Shown one piece after another: positions 10,740 to 21,088 of a stretch of DNA of 64,000 nucleotides; the first letter of the stretch is position 1, and the number at the start of each line of letters is the position of its first letter. Made by a program: the position numbers and the translations under genes. This DNA is from Pinus tabuliformis (lineage: Eukaryota > Streptophyta > Pinopsida > Pinales > Pinaceae). Location: assembly GCA_031772625.1 (NCBI GenBank), contig CM062815.1, positions 120,102,989 to 120,166,988 on the forward strand, in the 5' to 3' direction. Under the pieces are notes generated by a model. That model was not told where the DNA came from, did not search any database, and was given only the letters and a program-made list of their open reading frames with translations.

Positions 10740-11250
10740 CTCTAGAATGTTCTGCACGCGACACATCTACGCGGTCCACTTGCTCCAACAATGCTTGGAA
10801 CAAAAACACTCCCAAATGACCACTTTGTTGGGCTAGGAACATATTCTGATGTTGAAGCTCTACCTGCTGCTGACAAGTGCTCCCTATCTGACATCTGCGC
10901 TACTGCAACATCTCCATGCATCTCGCACCATTGCACACCTAGCACTGTGCAAAATACTTGTGCCTCTCGCATTGTTGCAGCCTACTAGCTATGTGCTGTC
11001 CTGGGATTCCCTGCACTATCGCTCTCTCTGCCGCTCCATCCGCATCTATCTCTACCCAATCAGTCAGTTCCTACTACTCCACATCGGGGCTCCTGTAGCA
11101 AGGTCTCATCCAAGAGGTTGGGTACCTCAAGGATCCTGCCCCTCCTCCTTGGGATGATCAATCTATATCGCCCCACCTCCTACCTGGAGGTATGGTTGCA
11201 TGTGATCCCTCATCCCACCTGGCTCGAATTTTCTCCCTACTGGAGGTCTC
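10740..11250 (-). other. Non-retroviral segment in Copia A, in place of pol
   Basis: Between the protease remnant and the purine tract, where integrase, RT and RNase H should lie, Copia A has about 500 bp with no recognisable retroelement domain. The same segment occurs at about 31263-31790 and 34722-35245. The sense frame has stops apart from a 76-codon open stretch (10742-10972) present in all three copies. It could be captured genomic sequence or highly decayed pol. Confidence 0.55.
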
Positions 11251-11448
11251 TACATGAGTATATGTCTCTACTCAATCTCCACTCAACTTCCCCTATTGTG
11301 GCTGCTCCATAACCTCTTGAAGCTACTGCACCAATCGTGGCTCCTCCATAATTGTCTGAGACTTCTTCTGGCTTTATATGTTGAGAGGTAATATACCTTC
11401 CTTCGCAACCACCAAGTCTCCATCAGTTGCCTTGCTGCTCAAGGTTTT

Positions 11449-11859
11449 TCATGCATCTTGAACCTCAAGAGCATACAGGTTCTTGACCCATGAACCGATC
11501 TGCTTCACCTGTCTAGTGATGATGTATCTAAGGAAAACCTTTCCCTTACTGAAGACTACATCATAGCCTCTGTCTCCTAGCATCACGATCAACACCAAGT
11601 TTCTCTTCAGTCCTGGTACATACTTGACATCAGTCAAGGTAAGGCGAGCTCCATGCTCCCTTTGAAAAATAACAATGCCTACACCTAAGACACTATACTT
11701 CTCATCATTACCCATCGCTATGAGTATCTTGAGATCTTTCTCCTCCAAAGTACTGAACAAACTCTTGTCGTCGGTCATGTGGAAAGAAGCTCCGCTTTCA
11801 AGAAACCAACCACTTCCCACCATGGATGAAACCATGCTTGTGAAGGGTGTGAAATCCAA
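11449..11859 (-). pseudogene. Copia A protease remnant
   Basis: An open stretch of 136 codons contains the copia retropepsin motif as FLESGASFHMT. The usual catalytic Asp of the D-S/T-G triad is Glu here, so activity is doubtful. It continues with the conserved copia stretch DVKYVPGLKRNL and ends at VKNLYALEV, which normally leads into the integrase; here the integrase is missing. At one position it has Gln (IFQREHG) where the three other related copies carry a UAG stop. Confidence 0.8.
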
Positions 11860-12678
11860 CTAAAACTGTGAAGCAAGTGCCTCACCTTCAGATCCTTCCC
11901 CGGATCCCTTCTTGGATTTCCTCCGTGGACAATTTGTAGCATAATGGCCCACCTCATGACAACGAAAGCATCGCACTTTCGATTTGTCAACCTTCTTCCC
12001 ATCATTGGAAGAACTGGATTCAGAAAGAGAAACCTTCTCCTTCCCCTTCTTTTCCTTACTCGCTAAGGCACAGTTCTCCTCATTATGCATGGATGAAGAA
12101 CTATCTCTGGTGCTCCGTCTGATCTCCTCCTGCATCAAATCCGACCATATCCTTTCCCAATCTCATAGTTTCTCTCTTCCATTCATCGAGTCCTAGTAGC
12201 TATGCCAGCTCCTAGGAACGCTAAGGAGTGCTAGACTCACCATATCCTCATCCGATGTCACGACCCCTACACTTGCAAGCTCATCCATGCATGTGATGAG
12301 CTTGGTCAGATACATAGAGATCATCTCATCCCTTTCACACTTGATCTTTCGAAGTTTGTCCTTCAGTGCTAGCTTCCTCTGATCACTTCTATTCTGATAT
12401 AAATCTTTCAATGTTTTCCACATTGCATGTGGAGTCTCCTTCCCATGGAGGCTCGTGACAATGTGATCTTTCTCTCCCTCCAAGAGAATTCTCCTAGCTC
12501 TAGCCACACACTTCCTCCATTCCACCTGCTCAGTCTTGCCAGTAGGCTTAGGAATTTCTTGATCAATGAAATCCTTAAGGCCATTATCTTCTAGAACTGC
12601 CTCCATGCGATCCTTCCAAGCTATATAGTTTGAGTTGCCATCAAGGGCATACTCAAGCCTCAAACCATAGAACACCAT
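11860..12678 (-). pseudogene. gag: Copia A gag remnant
   Basis: The start is at 12678 (MVFYGLRLEYALDG). The N-terminal 161 codons are a copia gag (Retrotran_gag_2/UBN2-like: SNYIAWKDRMEAVLEDNG, ALKDKLRKIKCE, DMVSLALL). They end at an in-frame TAG (12193-12195) where Copia D has CAA (Gln). The frame resumes with a Lys/Ser-rich linker and a CX2CX4HX4C zinc knuckle, CFRCHEVGHYATNC, in 11860-12138. Apart from the stop, the protein is colinear with the copies at 29819, 33271 and 55890. Confidence 0.85.
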
Positions 12679-12774
12679 CGATGAAATAGATGTGATAAGA
12701 ACTTGAGATCTATATCCCGAATAATAAGCTTTGAATTTTTCCTGCTAGTATATTGTTCTTGCTTTATCACCTGT

Positions 12775-12786
12775 GCTTTGATACCA
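12775..12786 (-). promoter_or_regulatory. Copia A primer-binding site
   Basis: The minus strand reads TGGTATCAAAGC directly after the 5' LTR. The copia consensus for initiator tRNA-Met is TGGTATCAGAGC, so there is one difference. Confidence 0.8.
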
Positions 12787-13795
12787 TGTAGAAATTTCAC
12801 CTGTAGAACAAACAAATATATGCAATGTCATAAAGCATAATACTTGTTCTACTTCTACAAAACATTAAGCAGAAGCATAATCGAATTCATGAGCAACATC
12901 AAGTAGAAACATGCATAATTGATCAAGAGAAATAATCACACATAACACAAGATATATCCAGGGGAAAGCACCAGCATAAAACTCCAATCATGTATTATCA
13001 ATCAAGTGGAAAATCCTCTTCACAATACAAAAAGAATTAGCTCTCAAGCTATCCAGTTCTCAATGAACTATGAAGATATGAAGATATGTCTCATGAACCA
13101 ACCAAGCCCTATATATAAGGGCTTTACCTATGGTCCAATCCCTATTTCCTTGTGCAGTTTGCTTAGGAAATAATAACAAAAGCATATGCAATTAATTCCA
13201 AACATACCAAGTTAACCAAGGTCCAACTACGCAATCCTTGAGGACACTAGTTCCTCAACCATGCAAAAACTACTTACTAGAAATAGTCAATCATCTGATA
13301 GTACATTGTCCCACATCTGATCTCAACTGGGTCTCTGACAGAACTGACATGCAACAATTATCCATGAGTAAATTCTCAGTTATCTAAAATAATAGTTGTC
13401 ACATGCATGCAAGCATTAACAAACTATATTTTATTATTTTAACAACTTGTCAAAATAATCTAACTGGACTTGACTAGTTAGAACTAAGTCAACTGATTCT
13501 CTCATTATAGAACTCATACTTATTCCCTCAACCAGTGGAAGAAATTAAGGATAAATTCCTCAATCAGTGGGACAACTCATGTGCATGCTCACAAAGACTT
13601 CAAATTCAAATTTCCTTAACTAATTAACTCAACTGAATTAATTAATTAATATATCCAACTGCTGTTAAGACCAAAATTAATTTTCCTTCCTATAGATAGA
13701 CTAGGGACTGCTATAAATAGGAAGGGACCCAGAAATGCTATTTTTAGAACTTTCTATTTTTAGCAGTTTCACCTCTCACCCAATGTGGCCAATGA
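12787..13795 (-). repeat. 5' LTR of Copia A, first part
   Basis: About 1 kb colinear with 9595-10600, broken at 13795 by the LINE. The last 14 bases (aatgtggccaatga, 13782-13795) are the LINE target site and are repeated at 25258-25271. Confidence 0.9.
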
Positions 13796-13953
13796 TCGGT
13801 TGAACAGAGTCTTCAGGGGCGGAAGGCGAAGGAAAATGGTGGACTAGGGTTTCTGACAAACCCTTACACGATGCAGAGACAGAGCAAGCAGCCTCTCAGG
13901 ACCAAGTAGTACTGCTGCCAGTGCAGGTTTGGTGCATCTAGTAGCCAAAACCG

Positions 13954-15479
13954 ATGAACACTCCGATGGGGGAGGCATCAGCACCTCCCCCCAAAGACTG
14001 CAACAATGAAGACCGGCCACTTGAAGGCGGAACTGAGAAGACTTCAAATGAGAATGCAGAGCAGCCAGCGGCACGGCCTGTGCAGCAGTAGGAGAAGGAC
14101 GACCAAGTGGATCCAGAAAAAGAAATAGGAAATAACCCTGCAGCATCTAAGCAACTAAAGAAGGCATCATCGTCCACCTGCAAACCCATTGCAACAGAAC
14201 GACCTAAGATTGAGCTCCCTAGTCACAGAATCAATGCACAAATACAATACATGAAAGACCATGCACTGATAGGCAAATTTATAGGCTATTGGCCAACTGA
14301 AAAAGCTCTGCAAGGCTGGATTACCTCAAAGTGGAAGCCCAAAGGACATGTTACCCTACAGCTAGGCCCCAAAGGCTTCTTCACAGCCATATTTAACTAC
14401 ATTGAAGACAAAAATCACGTCCTAGATGGAGGACCCTATTTCTTTAACGCAGCAGGTCTCTATCTACGAGACTGGGTAGAAAGATTTAATCCAGACAAGG
14501 AAGACTTCAGTTGGGCGCCAGTTTGGATCCGCATGTACTCCTTACTGCTGGAATACTGGGATGAAGAATCACTTAAAGCCATTGGTAATGGATTAGGAGA
14601 GTTCATAAAGACAACAGAGGAAACAAAGCTTCGTCAGTACACCTCCTATGCTCGTATCTACATTTACATGAAACTAGGCAAGGCAGTCACGGACTCGGTA
14701 AGTCTCCTTCACGATGACTTTGAATGGATTCAACCCATAGACTATGAACATGTACCTTTCAGATGTAGGAGGTGCCATGCCCATGGACACCTATTCTGTG
14801 ACTGTCCTTTAAACGCTCCTCCTAAATCCACAGACAATGGGGGAAAGTCTGATCTAGAAGGGTTTACTAAAGTTGCCAGTAGAAAGAAGCATACCAAAAA
14901 ACCTCCCACAACACCAAAAAATGTTACTCCATCATCTGATGTGCCATCCTCAAGCAATAGCTTTGACATTTTGTCAAACCTAGATATGCCTGAATCAGAT
15001 CCCCCCCGATAGCAAAGACAACCTCTGCTCCATCCACCAAACTTTTTTCTGCTCCTATCCATAATGAAGCCAGTCAACCATCGAAAGTTAACTCCTCTGA
15101 TCCGCAAGCAACAACCATGCAACTCATCCCCAACCACGATCACCACAAAGCCCTTTGGTCCGATAAAGTAATGGACATTGATAATTTGTTAACAAACCCT
15201 CTTCAGTCATTACCCCACATGGAGGACAACAATCAACAAATTTTAATGGAAGAAGAACCTGAAAACTTTGATCTAGGTGATATATATATTTCCAGTCTAG
15301 AACAAGCTTGCAAAAGGAAAGAGTTTGACATAATACCAGATAGGCAACTTGAAAATATGGAAGTAGTACTATCAATAGTGCATCAACACAGCACACTAAG
15401 CATACAACAAGGAGGTAAATGGGATGGGAAACATATCACCAAATATGGGAAGAAGAGAGGGAGAAAGACAGATCTATAG
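13954..15479 (+). pseudogene. LINE ORF1 (DUF4283-like RNA-binding protein with zinc knuckle)
   Basis: From ATG 13954 the frame runs 45 codons to a TAG at 14089-14091 (probably a former CAG). It then stays open to 15012. The middle part is DUF4283-like (FIGYWPTEKALQGWI, WAPVWIRMYSLLLEYW). A CX2CX4HX4C knuckle follows, CRRCHAHGHLFCDC. The stop at 15010 lies just after a seven-C run (15001-15007). One extra C would join the frame to the open stretch ending at 15479, so the original protein was about 500 residues. ORF1 proteins of this kind bind LINE RNA. Confidence 0.85.
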
Positions 15480-15568
15480 CACACCATCCTCATTGGGGAA
15501 ATGGTAGTGGAGTTTGGAAGATGTTCCAAGTTAACTAAATACTACTGTTCCTTACCTATAGGTCAACC

Positions 15569-16410
15569 ATGAAGCTCATCTCATGGAATGTCAGAGGACT
15601 TAACGGTCCTGGGAAATACAGAATGATAAAGAACATGATTCAACAAGAACAACCACACATTGTATTCATGTAGGAAACAAAATGTAATACTAGTACTTTA
15701 GCTTCCATATTATCCAAAGCTTGGGTGGGATGTTAGACTGTTACAGTAGACACAAAAGGCACTTTGGGGGGGCTTTCCATAGCATGGAATACTCAACATG
15801 TCTCCCTAATAGATTTCCATGCTTCACACCATTTTATACAAGCAACTTTCCACCTCATTGGAACCAACATACATGGCCACTTGACCAATGTATACTTCCC
15901 TCAAGATACAATGCAAAAGAATACGTTGCTAAAAACGTTGGAAATTCTCAATTCTACAAGAACTTATCCACTCTAGATCACAAGCGATGACTTCAACATG
16001 ATCACTCGGCTGGAGGAAAAACTTGGAGGTAGAAGAAAGCTGGACAATGAAAGCAATAGCTTCAAAGAATACATTCAAAACAACTGGCTAATTGACTTAC
16101 CATTTGATAATGGTACTTACACATGGAACAATAAACAGATGGGCTCTCAACAAATCTCCTCTAGGTTGGATAGATATCTAATCTCAGACAACTCTGTTCA
16201 TTTAGGTGGTGATATATGTGCCTCCATACTCCCCATTGCTGGCTCGGATCATTGGCCTATTTCCTTGCAATGGAAGAATCCTGGAAATTCAAACAGGAAA
16301 CCATTTAAATTTGAAGCTTTTTGGCTCACTCACCCTGAGTTCAAAAATATGGTCAAATCAGCATGGGAGAGCTTCATTCCCAATGGCAGCTCAACTATGT
16401 ATAAATTCTA
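15569..16410 (+). pseudogene. LINE APE-type endonuclease domain
   Basis: The domain shows the exo/endonuclease/phosphatase motifs: SWNVRGLN at the start, an ETK after a stop (15671-15673), a DDFNMI equivalent of GDFN, SRLDRYLIS, and a final GSDHWPI. It would nick target DNA for target-primed reverse transcription. Two to three stops break it. Confidence 0.85.
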
Positions 16411-16891
16411 GCAGAGACTGAAGCACATCAAAAGGCAAATCAAGACCTAGAATTACACTACATTCGGCAATATATTTCAAGAGCAAAAAGTCCTCGAGAA
16501 AAGTATGAAAGAGCTACAACAGAAGATAATTACAGGAGGCAGAACAGAGGAACTAGCAAGTCAAGAACAAGTTCTACTAACACAATTGGAAGAAAGAAGG
16601 AAACAAGAGGAACTGCTTTGGAAACAAAAGTCAAGAATCAGATGGCTAAAAGAAGGTGAAAGAAATACCAAATTGTTTCACTGCACAACTATTCAAAGAA
16701 GAATGAATAATACCATCTAGCATATTCAAAATCCATAAGGAGACAGAATGGATAAGTAGGAAGATATCAAGAAAGAGCTCACTAATCACTTCAAAAAAAT
16801 ACATCAAGAGCCGCCTACAAATAGACAGCCTGCAATAAACGAAATACTTCAGCATATTCCCAGAATTATAATAGAGGAGCATAATCAGCTT

Positions 16892-17317
16892 TTGCTAAGA
16901 CCGGTCACTCTGATGGAGGTAGAAGAGGCTTCAAATCAATTGAAAGCTGGGAAAGCTCCAGGACCTGATGGTTTCACCTCTAACTTTTACCATCACTTCT
17001 GGGACTTAATCAAAGTAGAAGTCTGGAATGTGGTAGAAGAATCCCGAGCTATGCATTGGCTACTTCCATCTCTCAATGCGACATTCATCGCACTCATTCC
17101 CAAAGAAGCTCAGCCAAGCACTCCAGAGAAGTTTAGGCCCATTGCACTATGCAATGTCATATACAAAATCATCTCAAAAGTAATTGCCAATCGCCTCAAA
17201 CCACTCCTCCCACTCCTCCTTTCACCGGAACAATTTGGATATGTTGAAGGATGTCAAATATTGAATGGCATTATTCTGCCTCATGGAATCATCCATTCCT
17301 TAAAGAGAAACAAAAAG
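16892..17317 (+). pseudogene. LINE reverse transcriptase, N-terminal part
   Basis: An open stretch with the plant LINE RT fingers motif KAGKAPGPDGFTSNFY, then FIALIPKE, FRPIALCNVIYKIISKV and LSPEQFGYV. It ends in KRNKKAG, exactly where the 17323-21083 element enters. Confidence 0.9.
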
Positions 17318-17540
17318 GCAGGTGTTATCACTTAGAACTAAAAACTCTATGCATATAGATGTTTGTCTTAGTCCAATGACAAAGGTCTGTGTCAAGTTGA
17401 TTTCGTTTTATGTTTCTTACTTAGGATTTGGAGTTTTAAAAAGTTTTTGATTCAAACTATACTCGAATCCTATTGGTTCTCCTCCACCATCATTGTTTTA
17501 TAAGCCATATCTTGTCTTATCCTAGTCACCGAGTCTTTTA

Positions 17541-17694
17541 GTAATTTCGCATTGTAATCCTATTGGCCAGTTTCGCAGCGCAATTATGGTTTAACAATTT
17601 CGCAGCGCGTTATGATTAGGCCGTTTCGCAGCGCATCATTAGAATTTTAAACTAACCGCACTGCGAAATCGGGGATTCGTGCATTTCGCAGCGA
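17541..17694 (+). repeat. Cluster of tttcgcagcgc words
   Basis: The word or a close form starts near 17571, 17598, 17624 and 17684. An inverted form (cgcactgcgaaat) is near 17657 and a partial one (atttcgcattg) near 17544. Spacing is about 25-30 bp. Related sequence returns as the palindrome at 19805-19836. Confidence 0.8.
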
Positions 17695-18043
17695 ATCTTT
17701 CCCAAAATGTCAAGTCTGTTGATGAGTCACCAATTGTGTCCTCTCATGTCAGTTTGTGTACCTCTCGTATCATGTTTGAGCGCTCATTAATCACTACTCC
17801 ACCAATAGATCTGTTGAAATGCACAGAAATATCATTCCCAATGGATTTTACCGTGCATGGACCTTTATGATAACCGTAAGTGCTGCATGAGTGTCAAGTC
17901 TGTCTGATGATGTATTTGAAATTTCAAGCGAGGCTGTTTTCAAGCGAGCCTGATTACAAGCGAGGCCGAGTTAAAAAAGAACTGAACCGCCATTTCAACT
18001 GAAGCTGTTGGTCATTGTGTGTGTGAAGATTTCAAAGAGAAAA

Positions 18044-19633
18044 ATGGAGAGAAAAGAACACAGATCCGGTAAATGCCAGAGGACTGAACCTGAAGGTCTA
18101 GACATAGCATTGAGGGATGAAGGCGTGAAGAAAGCATTCAAAGATGCCGGGTGCTGGAACTTTTGTAAAAAGCTGCAAGGAGGACATGCGCAGGTAACCA
18201 AAGAATTTGCGCTAAACTTCACTGGTTTAAATTCAAAAATAGCTATGTTGGAAGTTCAAGTGTCTCCAGAAGCAATATCTGCTATAACAGAGATCCCAAG
18301 AGGACGGCAAGAATGGTTTAAGAATTTTAAGTTTGATATGAATCCATGTAAGGAGTTTTTAAAAGAGGCATATGTGAATGAAGACCTAACAAAAGCAGTG
18401 CCCAGAAACTATGTCAAGGAGCATTATGCCCTTCTTCTCACCTGCATTCAAAAATACTTGACCTGTGAAGGAAGATACAATAAGGTCTATTCTTATCATT
18501 TCAAACTGCTCTTGCATTTCACTGGGAAAGTTTCCATAGACATTCCTTTTTACTTATTTCGCAGTTTGAGTAAAATGTGTGATAAGGTGCAGCTGAGGAA
18601 AGAGGACTGTGAAACCTCCTTATTTCATCATGGTTTGATTAAGTTGCTAGTTTTAGATGGCCTCCAGAAGATAGGCAGAGACTGGAATTCGTTCATTTTC
18701 ATGGCTGGATTCCAAAGCAAAACTGGTCTTACTCCACAACCAGTTAAAGAACAACCAGTCAGAGAACTCACAATAGCTGAGCTCCAAAAAGAGGCCAGAG
18801 CTAAAAAACAAACCAAGTCACAGCTAAGAGAACCAGTGAAGCCACTGATCATTAAAGAACAACCTCAGCAATCAACAAAAGAAAAAGCTCAGGATAAGAA
18901 GACTGTACCTGAAACAAGCAGATCTGAAGCAGTCTCAAGGGTAAGGACAAGGAGCCAAATAAATAAAGAAAAAGGTAAAGAAATAGTTGTTGAAGAGAGC
19001 CCAGTGTCTAAGGCAAGCCTGAATGATTTATTACAGGCCATTGAGTTTGAGCAAATTGAACCAGTGCATATTGATTTGACACAGTCATCACCAGAAAGTA
19101 CCAAGAAGTCTAAGGCCTCAAAAAGGCTGAAGTTCGATGAGCTAGGTGAAGAATTCATTTTCAAACCTAGAAGACCTATTACAAGGAAGCAAGTAAAGGA
19201 AGCTCTGCCCAGAACAGAGGAGGCCGAGAAATTGCCCAGAACAGAGGAGGCCGAGAAATTGCCCAGAACAGAGGAAGCCGAGAAAATTAAGCAAAAAGAC
19301 ACAAGCAGAACAGTCATCATATCTCAAGGAGGTAATATTATAGCTATAAGGAACCAGTTAGAAGCAGCTAAACATGAGATTGCTAAGGTGAAGAAGGCCA
19401 CTAGGGATTCTGCAGTCAGGTATGCAAATTATCGTAAGGCTGTATGGAAAGAAAGTGAAACCCTAGAAAACCAGTTGGATTCAGTAGTTGATGTTTATAC
19501 ATGGACAGTACCAGCAATCAAAGAGGCCAAATTCGTCAGAAAGATAAATATGCACCTAAGAGCTGAGAATAAAGCTATGAAGAAGAAAATCAAAGACCTG
19601 AAGGCACAGCTAGACCAGTTAGCTGCTAAATGA
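18044..19633 (+). CDS. Intact 529-residue protein of unknown function in the 3.76-kb element
   Basis: Open from the first ATG (18044) to TGA at 19631-19633, with no break, although everything around it is riddled with stops; the frame is also open to 18008. Residues about 40-200 form a probably folded, hydrophobic/aromatic domain (VTKEFALNFTG, VQVSPEAISAITEIPRGRQE, FKFDMNPCKEFLKEAY, YHFKLLLHFTGK). The SPEAI...IP pattern recalls the putative plant transposon protein/accessory ORF domain of plant retroelements; this is weak resemblance, not proof. Residues about 230-400 are Lys/Glu-rich and include LPRTEEAEK three times. The C-terminal ~100 residues look like a basic coiled coil ending in LKAQLDQLAAK. 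No catalytic, zinc-finger or membrane motif is visible. A gag-like or DNA/RNA-binding structural role is possible. Confidence 0.75.
   Translation: MERKEHRSGKCQRTEPEGLDIALRDEGVKKAFKDAGCWNFCKKLQGGHAQVTKEFALNFTGLNSKIAMLEVQVSPEAISAITEIPRGRQEWFKNFKFDMNPCKEFLKEAYVNEDLTKAVPRNYVKEHYALLLTCIQKYLTCEGRYNKVYSYHFKLLLHFTGKVSIDIPFYLFRSLSKMCDKVQLRKEDCETSLFHHGLIKLLVLDGLQKIGRDWNSFIFMAGFQSKTGLTPQPVKEQPVRELTIAELQKEARAKKQTKSQLREPVKPLIIKEQPQQSTKEKAQDKKTVPETSRSEAVSRVRTRSQINKEKGKEIVVEESPVSKASLNDLLQAIEFEQIEPVHIDLTQSSPESTKKSKASKRLKFDELGEEFIFKPRRPITRKQVKEALPRTEEAEKLPRTEEAEKLPRTEEAEKIKQKDTSRTVIISQGGNIIAIRNQLEAAKHEIAKVKKATRDSAVRYANYRKAVWKESETLENQLDSVVDVYTWTVPAIKEAKFVRKINMHLRAENKAMKKKIKDLKAQLDQLAAK
19205..19285 (+). repeat. 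27-bp in-frame tandem repeat, three units
   Basis: Three nearly identical 27-bp units encode LPRTEEAEK three times inside the 18044-19633 ORF. Because 27 is a multiple of three, the frame is preserved. Confidence 0.95.
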
Positions 19634-19804
19634 AGTTTCTTTTCAAAGAAAGGTTTGTTCCAAATTTTGTCAAATTTTGCTTAGTTTTATTGTTTTGAGG
19701 ACATGTAGATCCCTGCTATATATATCAAAGGTCAAAGGGAGTTTTGGAAATCAAATGTCTGGGCGGTAAATATCTCAGGACAAAGGCAAGTTGTTTAAAC
19801 AATT

Positions 19805-19836
19805 CAGCAGTTTCGTAGCGCGCTACGAAACTGCTG
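19805..19836. repeat. Perfect 32-bp palindrome
   Basis: cagcagtttcgtagcg is followed at once by its reverse complement cgctacgaaactgctg, with no spacer. It lies about 170 bp after the ORF stop. It extends the tttcgcagcgc word of the 5' region into a two-fold symmetric form. Confidence 0.95.
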
Positions 19837-20509
19837 TAGGTGATGGTTTTAACGCAGACAAACAGTTTGGTAATATGGGCGGGAATTTTCAAAAGGAAAC
19901 ACCTAAAGGATATGTAAGAAACCAAATGAAGCTATCAAAGCCGTTCAGATCAAGACAGGTGTACCTTTAAAAAGGTGGAATATTTTAACTCAAGTTTAAA
20001 GTTTCTGTTATAAAGCCACTTTATCACCGTTCATGGGGTATTAAATGAATTGCATACAAGGAATTTTGGCCTGCACACTTGTCCATCGATGAAGCCTCCA
20101 ACACATCAGGAACATGGTAGTGTTCTATATTTTTGGGATATTAAAGGGCTAGAAGACATGCTACTGTATATTCGAACAAGTTGTGGAAAACTGGAACCGA
20201 AAAGCAAGGGATATCTCCTAACACCACTGAAGCAGTTAAAGGGGTCAGCATCCAAGGTCAAAATGGAGCATTGATTACTCATCTCAGCCATCTCAGCCAA
20301 ACTGAAAGAAGACCAGGTGTCAAAGAACGAAGAGGAATCATTATACATGGAAGATAGAGTTAGAGTCATAGTCAAATTAGAACTCTTTAAAACTCCAGTT
20401 AAGCACTTTATTGTATTTAATAGTTAGTTGAATAGCAGATAGGTGTCATCAAAAGCAGTTATCGAATTCCCCTCATGCTGGAGGAGGAATCTCGAATTAG
20501 GTAGAATAA

Positions 20510-20620
20510 GAATTCTATATATAGCTAAGACAGTGATGTAATGGGGGTTGGAGATTTTATAAAAACAGAGTACTGTTTTGGCTTATGTAGAAAGACAGAG
20601 TTCAGTAATATAATAAAACT
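20510..20620 (+). promoter_or_regulatory. TATA-like and AATAAA-like signals near the 3' end of the 3.76-kb element
   Basis: tctatatatagc near 20514 is followed about 95 bp later by an ataataaaac near 20608. The pair resembles the U3/R/U5 core of an LTR and is the only hint that the 3' end of this element might be an LTR. No matching copy exists at the 5' end. Confidence 0.4.
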
Positions 20621-21088
20621 GCTTTTCTTCTCAGGATTCATAAAGTGTTTTTATGTTCAAGATGTATGGTTTTGCTTATCCCTGATCTATTTTACAGTTG
20701 CATAAATGTGTAATCACTCAGAATTCACTTATGCTGCTCTGATTTCCTGTACACATTCATGAACTGTGGTTTATAAGAGTTGTGTTTTGGACATTTAAAT
20801 GCCACATGCCCTAACTTCTATGTAAAGGCTGTATCATTATTTGCTGAAGTTTTATTGACTCCATAGGCCCAATGGAAACTTGTGTAATGTTTGTCCAACC
20901 TTCATATTTGTCACTGTTATTTCACAAGAGTTAGCCCTCTTATTTTTAAATCAAAATCAATAACCTTTTTGAGAGAGCCCTCTCAGGCTAAGGAGGCTAA
21001 GCCTTAGTCAAAAGATTGGTTTGAAACAGTTACTTGAAGTCTTCCTGGTTAGCAGCCTTCCAGGGTCTGATTTTGAGATAACAGCAGG

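Larger units (their letters stand above)
17323..21083 (+). mobile_element. 3.76-kb element of unclear class with one intact ORF
   Basis: The boundaries are exact because the host LINE frame resumes on the other side. Left junction gcagg|TGTTATCAC, right junction GAGATAACA|gcagg, with gcagg (17318-17322 and 21084-21088) as a 5-bp TSD. The ends form a 7-bp inverted repeat TGTTATC/GATAACA. TG...CA with a 5-bp TSD is what an LTR-retroelement integrase makes, yet I see no direct LTR repeat between the two ends. There is no RT, integrase, transposase, primer site or purine tract. Contents: a 5' region with repeated tttcgcagcgc words, the ORF at 18044-19633, a 32-bp palindrome, and a TATA/AATAAA-like 3' region. 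It may be a non-autonomous retroelement that has lost one LTR, or an undescribed type. Confidence 0.85.

Noticed and set aside
18889-19320. 143-codon minus-strand open frame
   Set aside because: Shadow of the repetitive Lys/Glu-rich part of the plus-strand ORF at 18044-19633.
20008-21083. A 3' LTR of about 1.08 kb at the end of the 3.76-kb element
   Set aside because: tgttataaag at 20008 and the TATA/AATAAA pair are suggestive, but no matching sequence is found at the 5' end and no purine tract precedes it.
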